Assembly (NCBI RefSeq): GCF_014174215.1
Contig: NZ_JABEQL010000004.1
Span: 163,320-227,319 of the forward strand
Direction of reading: 5' to 3'
DNA length: 64,000 bases
Origin: Gluconacetobacter tumulicola
Lineage (GTDB): Bacteria > Pseudomonadota > Alphaproteobacteria > Acetobacterales > Acetobacteraceae
Position numbers and translations under genes: made by a program. Of the stretch, positions 18,901 to 27,332 are shown piece after piece. Position 1 is the stretch's first letter. Each line of letters starts with the position of its first letter. Below the pieces are notes generated by a model. It saw nothing but the letters and a program-made list of their open reading frames with translations, was not told where the DNA came from and did no database searches.

Positions 18901-19417
18901 TCACCGCCGCCTTGATCTGGAGCGTGTCCTGGCAGGTCTCGATCAGCAGCGCGTCGACGCCGCCTTCGATCAGGCCCCGGCATTGCTCGGCGATGCCGGC
19001 TTCCAGCGTGTCGTAATCAATATTGCCCAGCGAGGGCAGCTTGGTGCCCGGCCCGATCGAACCGACGACATAGCGGTGGCGGCCGTCGGCGAAGCTCTCG
19101 GCGGCCTCGCGCGCCAGGTGGGCGGCGGTGCGGTTGATCTCGCGCGCCCGGTCGGTCAGGCCGAATTCGCCCAGCGTGATGGGCGAACCGCCGAAAGAGT
19201 TGGTCTCGACCATGTCCGCGCCGGCTTCGAAATAGCCGCGATGGATTTCGCGCACCAGTTCGGGGCGGGACAGGTTCAGGATCTCGGTGCAGTTCTCCTG
19301 CCCCCAATAATCGCGCTCGACATCGAGGTCGAGCACCTGCACGCGCGAGCCCATGCCGCCATCGCAGAGCAGCACCTGGTCACGGAGGGCGTCGAGAAGA
19401 TGGGGGCGAGCGGTCAT
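15911..19417 (-). CDS. metH: Cobalamin-dependent methionine synthase
   Basis: 1168 residues, full length for MetH. Domains in order: homocysteine-binding barrel with zinc ligands in NCATGP (about 224) and GGCCGTS (about 290); pterin-binding barrel about 345-610; cobalamin cap and B12 domain with GDVHDIGKN at 734-742, His737 being the cobalt ligand; and the C-terminal AdoMet reactivation domain (about 890-1168; RGSRYSFGYPACP). It transfers methyl from methyl-tetrahydrofolate to homocysteine in the cytoplasm. The homocysteine and folate halves are on one chain, unlike split MetH forms. No cobalamin riboswitch was seen in the short space upstream. The metNIQ methionine importer lies at 57553-60018. 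Confidence 0.98.
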   Translation of the reverse strand: MTARPHLLDALRDQVLLCDGGMGSRVQVLDLDVERDYWGQENCTEILNLSRPELVREIHRGYFEAGADMVETNSFGGSPITLGEFGLTDRAREINRTAAHLAREAAESFADGRHRYVVGSIGPGTKLPSLGNIDYDTLEAGIAEQCRGLIEGGVDALLIETCQDTLQIKAAVNGAKIARAEQGTDTPIFVQVTVETTGTLLVGPDIAAAATAIHALDVPLMGLNCATGPQEMAEHVRWLATNWPGLVSIQPNAGLPELVNGQTHYPLSPADMASWVERFITEDGLNLVGGCCGTSTPHIAALDAMLRRRAEGTGRHRPAPIVRRPVWIPSVASLYTQVPLRQENSYFSIGERCNANGSKKWRTLQEEGDWDGCVAVGREQVGEGSNALDICTAFVGRDEMREMNEVVTRFTASVNAPLVIDSTETPVIEAALKLYGGKAIINSINFEDGEGHANDRMLLARKFGAAVVALTIDEVGMAKTAEDKLRIATRLVEFACDRHGLPQSDLMIDPLTFTIGTGVEDDRKLGLWTLEGIRQIHERFPDIQIVLGLSNISFGLNPAARAVLNSVFLDHAVRAGMTAAIVHVSKIRPLHLIPEEEVKVAEDLIFDRRAEGYDPLQKLLELFADRKASDAVKKVRAETVEGRLKDRIVDGDRKGLEADLDEAMATIPPLEIINTILLDGMKVVGELFGAGKMQLPFVLQSAETMKAAVAHLEPHMERVEGQARGIIVLATVKGDVHDIGKNLVDIILTNNGYRVINLGIKVPVADMITAAREHNAHAVGMSGLLVKSTVIMRENLEEMARQGVDLPVLLGGAALTRNYVEEDCAAAYGTDGRVAYARDAFDGLSLMDQVAKGEFDNYLAAVRSRRAGKATRSRPRDMEQQEQRGFAPVDVAAARARRHRLTQGEPVVTPPFWGPKVLEATPDAVLPFLNERSLYQFQWGFRKQGRSLDDFMGWARQELRPVLRRMLALAAEQDILRPQASYGYWKAAGQGNDLILFAEDGTTEVARFALPRQPREDGACIADFVRDVDDEARDVIGLQVVTVGQKASDMAREWFEANRYKDYLYLHGLSVEMAEAMAEYTHKRIRAELGFAAEDDRDMAKLLQQGYRGSRYSFGYPACPRLEDQEPILKLLDAERIGVSLTDGYQLHPEQSTSALVVLNPQAKYFSI

Positions 19418-19600
19418 CGTGTATAGTGATCCGGCATGGAGGGCAGGGTAAAGGCTGGAGTTATTCCCATGGCGTCCCCCCCTGTCCAGCCCGTTGTGAG
19501 CCGACGGGACAGGTCGGTAGGGAAGAATGGGTAAAAAATCCCCATATCGCCGATGTCCTGCTTACGTTCGGGGGGCGGCTGCCGCTATTGTCGCGCCGGC

Positions 19601-20329
19601 ATGAGCAAAAAATATTCCCCGATACGATTGCTGCTGGTCGAGGACGACGCGGACATGGCGGCCTATATCCGCGAAGGTCTGGCGCAGTACGACATTGCGG
19701 TGACATGCGCCTTCGACGGGATGGAAGGGCTGATCCATATCCTGCGCGAGCCCTGGGACGTCGTCGTGCTGGACCGGATGCTCCCGGGCATGGACGGCAT
19801 GCAGGTGCTGACCCGACTGCGCAAGGAGGAGATCCGCACGCCTGTACTGGTCCTGACGACGATGGACGGCGTGTCCAGTCGGGTGGAGGGGCTGCGCGGC
19901 GGGGCGGACGATTATCTGGTCAAGCCTTTCGCCATGCGCGAACTGGCGGCGCGGGTTGTCGTGCTGGTGCGTCGCGCGGGCCCGGCGCGCGCTGCGACGG
20001 CTCTGCGGATCGCCGGCATCACGCTGGATCTGCTGTCACGAGACGTGACGCGTTTCGGCGTGAAACTGCAGCTGCAACCCCAGGAGATCAAGGTCCTGGA
20101 ATATTTCATGCACAATCCCGGTGTCATTCTGTCGCGGAAGATGCTGCTGCATTATGCCTGGAACGTCGATTTTCCCGTTCATACCAATCTGGTCGAAAAC
20201 CATATCAGCCGCCTGCGTGACAAGCTGGGGCCCGACGGGCGGCAGTTGATCCGCACCGTTCGTGGCGCCGGCTACATCATGGTGTCCCATGATTGTCCCT
20301 CCTTCGATCAAGCGGATACGGCCCCGTGA
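19601..20329 (+). CDS. OmpR-family response regulator
   Basis: 242 residues. Receiver domain 9-122 with acidic pair EDD (about 15-17), phosphoacceptor Asp in VVVLDRMLPGMDG, and switch Lys in DDYLVKPF. A winged-helix DNA-binding domain follows (about 150-236; LQPQEIKVLEYFMHNPGVILSR ... IRTVRGAGYIM). ATG 19601 is chosen since it gives a standard MSKKYSPIRLLLVEDD start; upstream codons have no match. Its stop overlaps the kinase start by 4 bases (GTGA), so the two are one unit. The target genes are unknown; the genes directly downstream (21993 on) are candidates by position only. Confidence 0.93.
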   Translation: MSKKYSPIRLLLVEDDADMAAYIREGLAQYDIAVTCAFDGMEGLIHILREPWDVVVLDRMLPGMDGMQVLTRLRKEEIRTPVLVLTTMDGVSSRVEGLRGGADDYLVKPFAMRELAARVVVLVRRAGPARAATALRIAGITLDLLSRDVTRFGVKLQLQPQEIKVLEYFMHNPGVILSRKMLLHYAWNVDFPVHTNLVENHISRLRDKLGPDGRQLIRTVRGAGYIMVSHDCPSFDQADTAP

Positions 20330-21696
20330 AACACCGGCTGGACAGGCTGTACCGGATCGCGTCCAGCCTCTCCTTCCGGATCGTGCTGCTGTTTGCCGGG
20401 CTGCTGATCGTGTCCGGCCTGTTTGTTGTTCTTCTGGCCGCCCTGCATAGCCAGCATTCCATGGAGCAGCAGATCCGCCGGGCGGTGACTGCGGAAGTGG
20501 CTGAGATCCTGTCATCCGCCGGGGGGCGCAACCTGGCGGATATCCAGCCGGTCATCCAGGGCCTGGTGCGGCATGAACCCGAATTCTTCTATCTTCTGCA
20601 GGACGATTCGCAGCGCGTGGTCGCCGGTAACATGCTGCATCTGCATCCATGGCCCGGTCTGCGCTGGCTGTCGCGCGAACACCGGCGGCCGTCCGGTGAG
20701 CGGACCCAGATGATCTTCGGCGAAGGGGTACTGCTGGAGGACGGCTATCTGTTTGTCGGCCTCAATGCGCGTTCCCTGACCGAATTGCGGCGTGATGTCT
20801 GGATGCTGCTCGGGTGGGGCGTCATCGGCTTCGCTGTCCTGGGCGTGGGCGGCGGCATGCTGCTCAGCGCGGTCATCCTGGGGCGGATCGAGACGATCAG
20901 CGTCACCGCGCGGCAGATCATGAATGGCGATATGTCCCGGCGCATTCCCTATCAGGGGGGTGATGACGAATTCGACCATCTGTCGCACAGCCTGAACGCG
21001 ATGCTGGAGAAAAACGAGCAACTGATCGCCAGCCTGCGGCAGGTATCGAACGATATCGCGCACGACATGCGCCGCCCCCTGTCGCGCCTGCGCCAGAGGC
21101 TGGAGACGGCGGCGGCGTTCCAGAAAGTGCCAGCCGAAGGGCGGGACATGATCGAAGACGCGCTGGAAGATCTGGACGCGGCGCTGGAAATCTTTTCCTC
21201 TCTTCTCCGTCTCTCCCAGATCGAGGCCCGGATCGCCACCGATGCGCTGTCGCCTGTCCCGCTGGACGTGCTGGTCTGCCAGATCGTGGAAATGTATCGC
21301 CCTCTGGCCGAGGACCGGGGGCAGTCCCTGGCGGCTGGCGATGCCGCGCCGATCACTGTGCTGGGGGATATCGTCCTGCTGTCGCAGATGCTGTCCAACC
21401 TGGTGGAAAACGCGATCAACCACACGCCGGCCGGTAGCATGATCATGGTCACGCGGCAGGTGCGCGACGATTGCGCGATCCTGATCGTTGCCGATAATGG
21501 CGCCGGTATTCCACCGGAGAGTCGCGAGAAGGTCTTCGACCGGTTCGTGCGGCTGGATGCCAGCCGGTCGGTGCCGGGCAGCGGCCTGGGGCTGAGCATG
21601 GCGCGGGCGATCGTGCGGCTGCATGGCGGCACCATCGTCCTGTCGGACAACGATCCTGGCCTGCGCTGCACCATTGCGATACCCTGCGGTTCGTGA
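20326..21696 (+). CDS. Sensor histidine kinase with HAMP domain
   Basis: 456 residues from GTG 20326, preferred over ATG 20293 because it makes a GTGA overlap with the response regulator stop. Two membrane segments (about 15-37 and 155-178) flank a sensor region of about 115 residues. HAMP follows, then the dimerisation helix with the phosphorylated His in NDIAHDMRRPLSRL. The ATPase domain has N box LVENAINHTP, G1 DNGAGIP and G2 GSGLGLSMARAIVRLHGG. The HDMRRP form (in place of HELRTP) is common in one subgroup of EnvZ-like kinases. The signal is unknown. Confidence 0.93.
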   Translation: MKHRLDRLYRIASSLSFRIVLLFAGLLIVSGLFVVLLAALHSQHSMEQQIRRAVTAEVAEILSSAGGRNLADIQPVIQGLVRHEPEFFYLLQDDSQRVVAGNMLHLHPWPGLRWLSREHRRPSGERTQMIFGEGVLLEDGYLFVGLNARSLTELRRDVWMLLGWGVIGFAVLGVGGGMLLSAVILGRIETISVTARQIMNGDMSRRIPYQGGDDEFDHLSHSLNAMLEKNEQLIASLRQVSNDIAHDMRRPLSRLRQRLETAAAFQKVPAEGRDMIEDALEDLDAALEIFSSLLRLSQIEARIATDALSPVPLDVLVCQIVEMYRPLAEDRGQSLAAGDAAPITVLGDIVLLSQMLSNLVENAINHTPAGSMIMVTRQVRDDCAILIVADNGAGIPPESREKVFDRFVRLDASRSVPGSGLGLSMARAIVRLHGGTIVLSDNDPGLRCTIAIPCGS

Positions 21697-21992
21697 CGGA
21701 ACGAAGTTTGGGAATTATGTAAACGCGCTGACCCTGTTCATCATGCCCGTCGTCTATCCGTGCGTGGAACATATGCGCCAGCGCGCACCTGGCTGGCGTC
21801 GGCGATTGCGGGCAGTCTAAACAATTGCCAATGTTTTAAAAATTCAGCCGCAATTGTTCTTCATAACCTTCACGCAGGTTTCCAATACGCTCGACTATAA
21901 CACCGCCATTCATTTCGCAGTTGATCCGCCGTTGTCGCGGAGACCGCCTTTCCGGTGGTCCATGACTGCCGAACGGATGGGATGTTGTAGAA
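21697..21992 (+). other. Intergenic region before YncE-like gene
   Basis: 296 bases. It contains an AT-rich stretch near 21815-21860 with two CAATTG palindromes (in acaattgcca and cgcaattgtt, about 30 bases apart) that may serve as regulator sites. No convincing sigma-70 hexamers and no gene were found. Confidence 0.4.
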
Positions 21993-23066
21993 ATGAGAAA
22001 ATTTTTTCTTCTTGTGGGCACGGTTCTGGTCGGTTGCGGAACGGCGATGGCCGCGCCATTGAATGCCGATAGCGGCCCGGTGCAATTCCTGCGCAGTACG
22101 CCGTTGCCCGAAATCACCGAAGGCGGTTTCGATCATTTCGCCGTGGACAAGAAGGATGATCGCCTTCTGATCATGGCGGAAAAACATGCGACGGTTGAAA
22201 TGTTCCGCCTCAGCGACGGGGCGCACCTGGCCTCGGCCGGCGGGTTCGGTTTGCCGCATACGCCCGCTTATGTCGCCGGCCAGCATCAGATGTTCGTTTC
22301 GGACGACAAGCTGGGCTGCGTCGTGGTCGACGTGCCGTCGCTGAAGATCGCCAGGATCATCCCGCTGCGTCAGGGCGCCGATGAAGCCGTCTTCGACAAG
22401 AAGGCGGGTCTCTTCTATATCGGCAACGGCGGCAAGAAGGATAAGTCCGACAACTCGTCGATCAGCGTGATCGACGTCAAGACGTACAAGGAAGTCGCGC
22501 GGATCGCGATTCCGTCGTCCAATATCGAGATGATGGCCATCGATCACGCGCGCGGCCTGATGTTCGCCAACCTGCGCGACAAGAACCAGATCGCCGTCAT
22601 CGATCTGGCGACGCGGACGCTGAAGACGATCTGGACCGTTCCCGGCCTGAATCTGATCACGCCGATGGCTTATGACGGCAAGACCCAGCGCCTGTTCGTC
22701 ATCGGCCGCAAGCCGGGCAAGCTGTCGGTGATCGATGCGACCAACGGCACGCTGCTCTCCACCGCCGGTTCGGTGGATACGGCCGACGGCATCACCTGGG
22801 ACGGCGGAAATGCCCGTCTGTATGTCAGCGGCAGCGAAGGGCTGAGCGTCTTTCACCGCGACGATGCCGATCATTTCACCGAAATCCAGCGCATCGACAC
22901 CAAGACAGGCAAGGTCTCCGTCTATGTCGACAAGCTGAAGCAGCTTTATATCGCCCACGCCAAGACGCCGGACGGTCCGGCGGCGCTGGACATCTACACC
23001 GTGGCGCCCGATCCGGTCGCCCAAGCCGCCGCGAAGGCGGCCGCCGACGCCAGGAAGAAGCCCTGA
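21993..23066 (+). CDS. YncE-like beta-propeller protein, periplasmic
   Basis: 357 residues with Sec signal MRKFFLLVGTVLVGCGTAMAA. The rest is a run of about 40-residue propeller blades of the YVTN/YncE type, seen in repeats of xxxVIDxxTxxxxxxIxxxxxxxxxxxDxxxxLxxxxxxxxxxVxVID. The tail is Ala/Lys-rich (DPVAQAAAKAAADARKKP). In E. coli yncE neighbours the TonB receptor gene yncD, and here too a TonB receptor follows, 117 bases downstream, suggesting a shared ligand. A GC-rich hairpin sits between them, so coupling may be partial. Ligand and activity are unknown. Confidence 0.85.
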   Translation: MRKFFLLVGTVLVGCGTAMAAPLNADSGPVQFLRSTPLPEITEGGFDHFAVDKKDDRLLIMAEKHATVEMFRLSDGAHLASAGGFGLPHTPAYVAGQHQMFVSDDKLGCVVVDVPSLKIARIIPLRQGADEAVFDKKAGLFYIGNGGKKDKSDNSSISVIDVKTYKEVARIAIPSSNIEMMAIDHARGLMFANLRDKNQIAVIDLATRTLKTIWTVPGLNLITPMAYDGKTQRLFVIGRKPGKLSVIDATNGTLLSTAGSVDTADGITWDGGNARLYVSGSEGLSVFHRDDADHFTEIQRIDTKTGKVSVYVDKLKQLYIAHAKTPDGPAALDIYTVAPDPVAQAAAKAAADARKKP

Positions 23067-23074
23067 CGTCCCGC

Positions 23075-23100
23075 TCGCCGCGCCCCGTCTCCGGGGTGCG
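23075..23100 (+). terminator. GC-rich hairpin after YncE-like gene
   Basis: An 11-bp stem (GCCGCGCCCCG with CGGGGTGCGGC, one G-U pair) around TCTC, eight bases after the stop. There is no T-run, so it may act as an attenuator or mRNA 3' stabiliser rather than a full terminator. Confidence 0.5.
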
Positions 23101-23183
23101 GCGGCCCCGATATCCCTATCTTTCCCCGTCAAATCCAGCGAGGCCGCCCAGCGTGCCCGCACCGCCTGGAGTCGTCATTTTCG

Positions 23184-25925
23184 ATGCGTATCCATCCGAT
23201 GCTATGCCGCAGCACGCTTCTATGCCTGGCGACCGCGCTGGCCCCCGTCGGGGCGCCTCTTCTGTATGCCCAGGATGTACAGAAGGTGGAAAAATCTCAT
23301 CATGACGGGAAGAGGCACAAGGAAAACAAGAAGCACCATCGTGAGCGGGCGTCGCATGCCGATGTCGGGCGATCTCATGGCAGTGACGCCGGACGTGGTG
23401 CGCGGCACGCGGACGCGGCGCGCTCCTCCGCCCCCGAGCATCTTCAGGTCGTGGGGTTCAAGCGCCCGCCCAAGGCCAATGCCCTCGGCACCATCGAGGA
23501 AGCGCGCCTGGTCCAGAAAAACGCGCCCAACATCGTCGTGCTGATGCCGCAGTCGGAAATCGAGAAAATTCCGAACTTCGTTCTGGGTGATGCGATGCGC
23601 CGGATGCCCGGAGCCTCGATCATCTTCAAAAGCGGCGAATCGCGGGCTCTTCAGGTACGTGGCCTGGATTCCAGCCTCAACGGCGTGATGTTCGAGGACG
23701 TTCTGCTGCCCGCCGGCTCGATGAGCGGCTCGGGCCGCGCCATGCCGCTGGATGCCATGCCGGCATCGCTGGCCGGCGCGCTGGAGCTTACCAAGACCAA
23801 TCGCCCCGAGCAGGACGCCATCGCGCTGGGCGGCCAGATGAACATCCTGTCGCGCGATATTGGCGAAAATCAGGACCCGTTCCTGAAATTCCACCTTGCG
23901 GGCGGCTACCGCGATCCCAGCGCGACACCGGTTTTTCAGGGCACTCTGGCGGGCGGCATGCGGTTTGGCCTGCATGGCGACCCCTTCAATCCCCATGCAT
24001 CGGGCGACAGGCCGTTCAGCGTATCGTTCTTCCTCAACGGTCTGACCGATTGGTTGAACATGGGGGACCTGCAACAGAAATTCGCGTCGGGCGATCCGGT
24101 CGGCAGCCAGGCGAACAAGGTCACGCAGGCATCGCAGGTGATGTATGCGGGGCACAAGGTGCGTTATTCCTACGGCGGCACGCTGGGCTGGGATATCGAC
24201 CATAATAACAAGATCTATCTGAAAATGTTCGAATCGGCGATCTATGCGCCGGTCGTCAGGAATCAGCTGATCTATGCGTTCAGCCCCAAGACCGGGCTGG
24301 GCGATCCGGGGCAGGATGGTACCGCAAGCCTGACGCAGGGCGTGACCAATACCAAGACAACGGATCTGGAGCGGGTTTACAAATTCGGCGGCGACAGCAG
24401 GATCGGGCGCTTCAAGCTGGATTATTTCGGTGCCTGGGCCGCCAACAATGTCGATCAGACCTCATCCTATGTCTCCAATTTCACGGGCCCGACAAATGTT
24501 CCAGTCAGTTATGACAATGTGACCAATCCCCTGCGCCCGACGGTTACCGTGCTGAATGGGGTCAACCCGCTGAACTATAATGCGTACAAACTATCGTCGT
24601 TGAGCAACCAGATCCAGCACGACAAGGATTACGAATGGACCGGCCATGTCGGGGCGTCGACGGAGCTGAACCTGTTCCGCGAACTCAAGGGCATGCTCAG
24701 CTTCGGCGGCGGTCTGCGCATGGCGCATATCCAGCATTATGACCCGACCTATACATATTCCCACCTGCCCAACGTCACCGCCGGGCAGTTGGCGGGCAGC
24801 GACCAATGGACGTTCTTCGACGGACTCTATAATATCGGCTACCCGGCTGGCCCTCACCAGGTCAACCAGTTGGCCAGCAGCGCGATCTATCCGCAGGTCA
24901 CCAGTTCCGCCGGCACGACGGCGCAGCAGCAATATATCAACGATAACGAAAACGTCTATAATACCTATCTGCAATATCGGGCTACCTGGCGTCGCCTGGG
25001 GATTCTCGCCGGTTTCCGCTATGAAAAGACGGATGGTGTCTATCGTGGTACGCAGACGGTTACGCAGGGCGGTGTCACCACGCTCTCACCGCGCGCGGTG
25101 GGGCAGGAATATGCCAATTTCTTTCCGACCGTACAGTTGCGCTACAATATCACCGATAATCTGATCGCCCGCGCCAATTGGTCCACCGCCGTTGGCCGGC
25201 CCGGTTTCAACCAGGTGACGGCCAGCCAGACGGTCAATACGTCCACGAACGCGGTCAGCATCGGCAATCCCGGTCTGAAGCCGACCACCGGCAATAATTT
25301 CGATGTGTCGATGGAATATTACCTCCCGCATGGTGGCATCATCTCCGGCGGCGCATTCTACAAGCTGTTCAAGAACTATGTCGTCAATTACACGAATTAT
25401 TGCACGGGGTGCTACAATCTGCCCGGTCAGGCCACCGTCAGCACCTATGCCAATATCCCCGACGCCTACGCCCGCGGGTTCGAGCTGAACTACCGGCAGC
25501 AATTCGAATTCCTGCCCGGCCTTCTCAAAGGGTTCGGGGTCGGCGGCAATATGACCTATGTGAATTCGCGCGGCCAGCAGCGTAACGGCACGCAGGAGAC
25601 GCTGCCGAACACCACAAGCCATATCTGGAATTTCGAAGCCTTCTATAATTATGGACCGGTCAGCGTGCAGTTCAACGGCAATTACCAGGGACTGACCATG
25701 ACCGGCCTGGGTTCGGATCCGTCGCTGGACAGCTACGTGCAGCCGTTCCTGAATTTCGACATCGGCGCGAGCTACCGGATCAATCGTAGGGTCAGCGTCA
25801 ATTTCCAGGCCCGCAACTTCACCAATACGATGCAGAACGCGACACAGGGCATCTCCGCGAAAAGAATGGTCGAACTGCAATATTTCGGTTCGGCCTACAT
25901 GTTCGGTGTCGATGTCTCTTTGTAA
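23184..25925 (+). CDS. TonB-dependent receptor with His/Lys-rich N-terminus
   Basis: 913 residues. Signal peptide 1-29 (MRIHPMLCRSTLLCLATALA ... LLYAQ). Residues about 32-82 are highly charged with many histidines (KSHHDGKRHKENKKHHRERA and following), unlike a normal receptor start and possibly metal-binding. There is no STN domain. The plug (about 115-235; IPNFVLGDAMRRMPGASI, LQVRGLDSSLNGVMFEDVLL) precedes the barrel, which ends in ...AYMFGVDVSL. Asn, Tyr and Thr-rich strands are typical of outer-membrane barrels. It follows the YncE-like gene and precedes the phosphoesterase and cytochrome genes on the same strand. Substrate unknown. Confidence 0.9.
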   Translation: MRIHPMLCRSTLLCLATALAPVGAPLLYAQDVQKVEKSHHDGKRHKENKKHHRERASHADVGRSHGSDAGRGARHADAARSSAPEHLQVVGFKRPPKANALGTIEEARLVQKNAPNIVVLMPQSEIEKIPNFVLGDAMRRMPGASIIFKSGESRALQVRGLDSSLNGVMFEDVLLPAGSMSGSGRAMPLDAMPASLAGALELTKTNRPEQDAIALGGQMNILSRDIGENQDPFLKFHLAGGYRDPSATPVFQGTLAGGMRFGLHGDPFNPHASGDRPFSVSFFLNGLTDWLNMGDLQQKFASGDPVGSQANKVTQASQVMYAGHKVRYSYGGTLGWDIDHNNKIYLKMFESAIYAPVVRNQLIYAFSPKTGLGDPGQDGTASLTQGVTNTKTTDLERVYKFGGDSRIGRFKLDYFGAWAANNVDQTSSYVSNFTGPTNVPVSYDNVTNPLRPTVTVLNGVNPLNYNAYKLSSLSNQIQHDKDYEWTGHVGASTELNLFRELKGMLSFGGGLRMAHIQHYDPTYTYSHLPNVTAGQLAGSDQWTFFDGLYNIGYPAGPHQVNQLASSAIYPQVTSSAGTTAQQQYINDNENVYNTYLQYRATWRRLGILAGFRYEKTDGVYRGTQTVTQGGVTTLSPRAVGQEYANFFPTVQLRYNITDNLIARANWSTAVGRPGFNQVTASQTVNTSTNAVSIGNPGLKPTTGNNFDVSMEYYLPHGGIISGGAFYKLFKNYVVNYTNYCTGCYNLPGQATVSTYANIPDAYARGFELNYRQQFEFLPGLLKGFGVGGNMTYVNSRGQQRNGTQETLPNTTSHIWNFEAFYNYGPVSVQFNGNYQGLTMTGLGSDPSLDSYVQPFLNFDIGASYRINRRVSVNFQARNFTNTMQNATQGISAKRMVELQYFGSAYMFGVDVSL

Positions 25926-26066
25926 ATCCAAATCAATAATTTCCAAAAAAATTCATGCTGGAAGGATATTTTCGTCCTTCTGGCGGTCCGGTCGGGGCGG
26001 TATGACAGAATCCTGCAAGGAAACATGCTCCCCGGCAGTGTTTCACGAATGAAAAACAAGGTAGCC

Positions 26067-27332
26067 ATGATCAAGCGATCGATCTTCAGCCGTCTCGGGG
26101 CTGCTCTGCTCGTGACTTCGGCGCTCGCGGCGGGCCAGCAGGCTCATGCCGCGCATCACGCGGCCGCGGGGCTGGAAGGCGTGCCGCATTACGACAACAT
26201 CATCGTCATCGAGATGGAAAATCGCCAGTATGGCGAAATCATCGGTGCCGATCCGGCCAGCTCGCCCCATATGACGGAACTGGCGCGGACCTATAATTCG
26301 GCCACTTCCTATTACGGGATCACCCACCCCAGCGAACCGAACTATATCGCCATGATGGCCGGCGACCAGGAAGGCGTCCTGGATGACGATGGCTGGTACT
26401 GCCAGGCCGACGGCACCCCGCTGCCCGCCGACAAGGCGATCGTGGCCGGCAAGCCGGATACGGCGCCGATGAACCGGCCCTGTAACGGCATCAAGAAGAA
26501 CAAGGCCTATGTCGCACACCATTTCACGGTGCCGAATTTCTTTGCGCAGCTGAACAAGGCCGGCATCTCCTGGTCGATGTATAACCAGAGCATGCCCACC
26601 AATCCGCAGACCGGCGAAAGCATGCCGGAAATGCCCACCTATCCGGCATCGGACGATACCACTGCCGACGTGCGCGGCCTGTATGCGTCCAAGCATAATC
26701 CATCGGTCAATTTCGACGATATCCGTGAGGCGGCGGATTTCCACGCGCACAATCGCGGCGAGCAGGCCTTCTTCAACGACCTGGCGACGGGCAAGCTGCC
26801 GCGTTTCGCCTATTTCGTGCCTGACCAGTGTCATGACGATCATGGTCCGTCCGGCCCCATGAACGACCATCCCGAGTGCAAGGGCCGTGGCTACGGACCG
26901 TCGCCGCTGCTGACGACAGGCGACAATTATGTCCAGACCCTGGTGGATCATATCCAGGCTTCGCCCCAATGGAAGTCCAGGATGAATGTGGCGATCGTGG
27001 TCACGTTCGACGAGGATGACAGCGGTGGCGCCGGCATACAGGGCTGCTGCGGCTATCATCCGGTCGCTGCCGGACAGCCGCACAAGGGCGTGGTCAATCA
27101 GGGTGGCGGACGCATTCCCATGCTGGTGATCACCAATCACGGTGTGCGCGGCGTGCAGGACGACACGCCCTATAATCACTATTCGCTGCTGCGCACGATG
27201 GAGGATGCGTTCGGCATCGCCGAGCATATCGGCCATGCCAATGACGGAACGGCCGTCCAGCCGGCCGATGGCGCGTTCGTGCAGACGCCGGTCGTGCCGA
27301 TGGTCAGGATGTTCGCCCTGGCGGCACATTGA
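26067..27332 (+). CDS. Periplasmic phosphoesterase (alkaline phosphatase superfamily)
   Basis: 421 residues from ATG 26067, which has AAGG six bases upstream and opens a Sec signal (MIKRSIFSRLGAALLVTSAL ... QAHA). In-frame ATGs at 26025 and 26049 are also possible. The phosphoesterase (phospholipase C/acid phosphatase AcpA-like) core is seen in DNIIVIEMENRQYGEIIG, the nucleophile region THPSEPNYIAMMAGD and the metal-binding VTFDEDDSGG. Several cysteines (DDGWYCQ, NRPCNG, DQCHDD, GCCGYH) may form disulfides. It should release phosphate from a periplasmic ester. The stop overlaps the next gene start (TGATG). Confidence 0.87.
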   Translation: MIKRSIFSRLGAALLVTSALAAGQQAHAAHHAAAGLEGVPHYDNIIVIEMENRQYGEIIGADPASSPHMTELARTYNSATSYYGITHPSEPNYIAMMAGDQEGVLDDDGWYCQADGTPLPADKAIVAGKPDTAPMNRPCNGIKKNKAYVAHHFTVPNFFAQLNKAGISWSMYNQSMPTNPQTGESMPEMPTYPASDDTTADVRGLYASKHNPSVNFDDIREAADFHAHNRGEQAFFNDLATGKLPRFAYFVPDQCHDDHGPSGPMNDHPECKGRGYGPSPLLTTGDNYVQTLVDHIQASPQWKSRMNVAIVVTFDEDDSGGAGIQGCCGYHPVAAGQPHKGVVNQGGGRIPMLVITNHGVRGVQDDTPYNHYSLLRTMEDAFGIAEHIGHANDGTAVQPADGAFVQTPVVPMVRMFALAAH

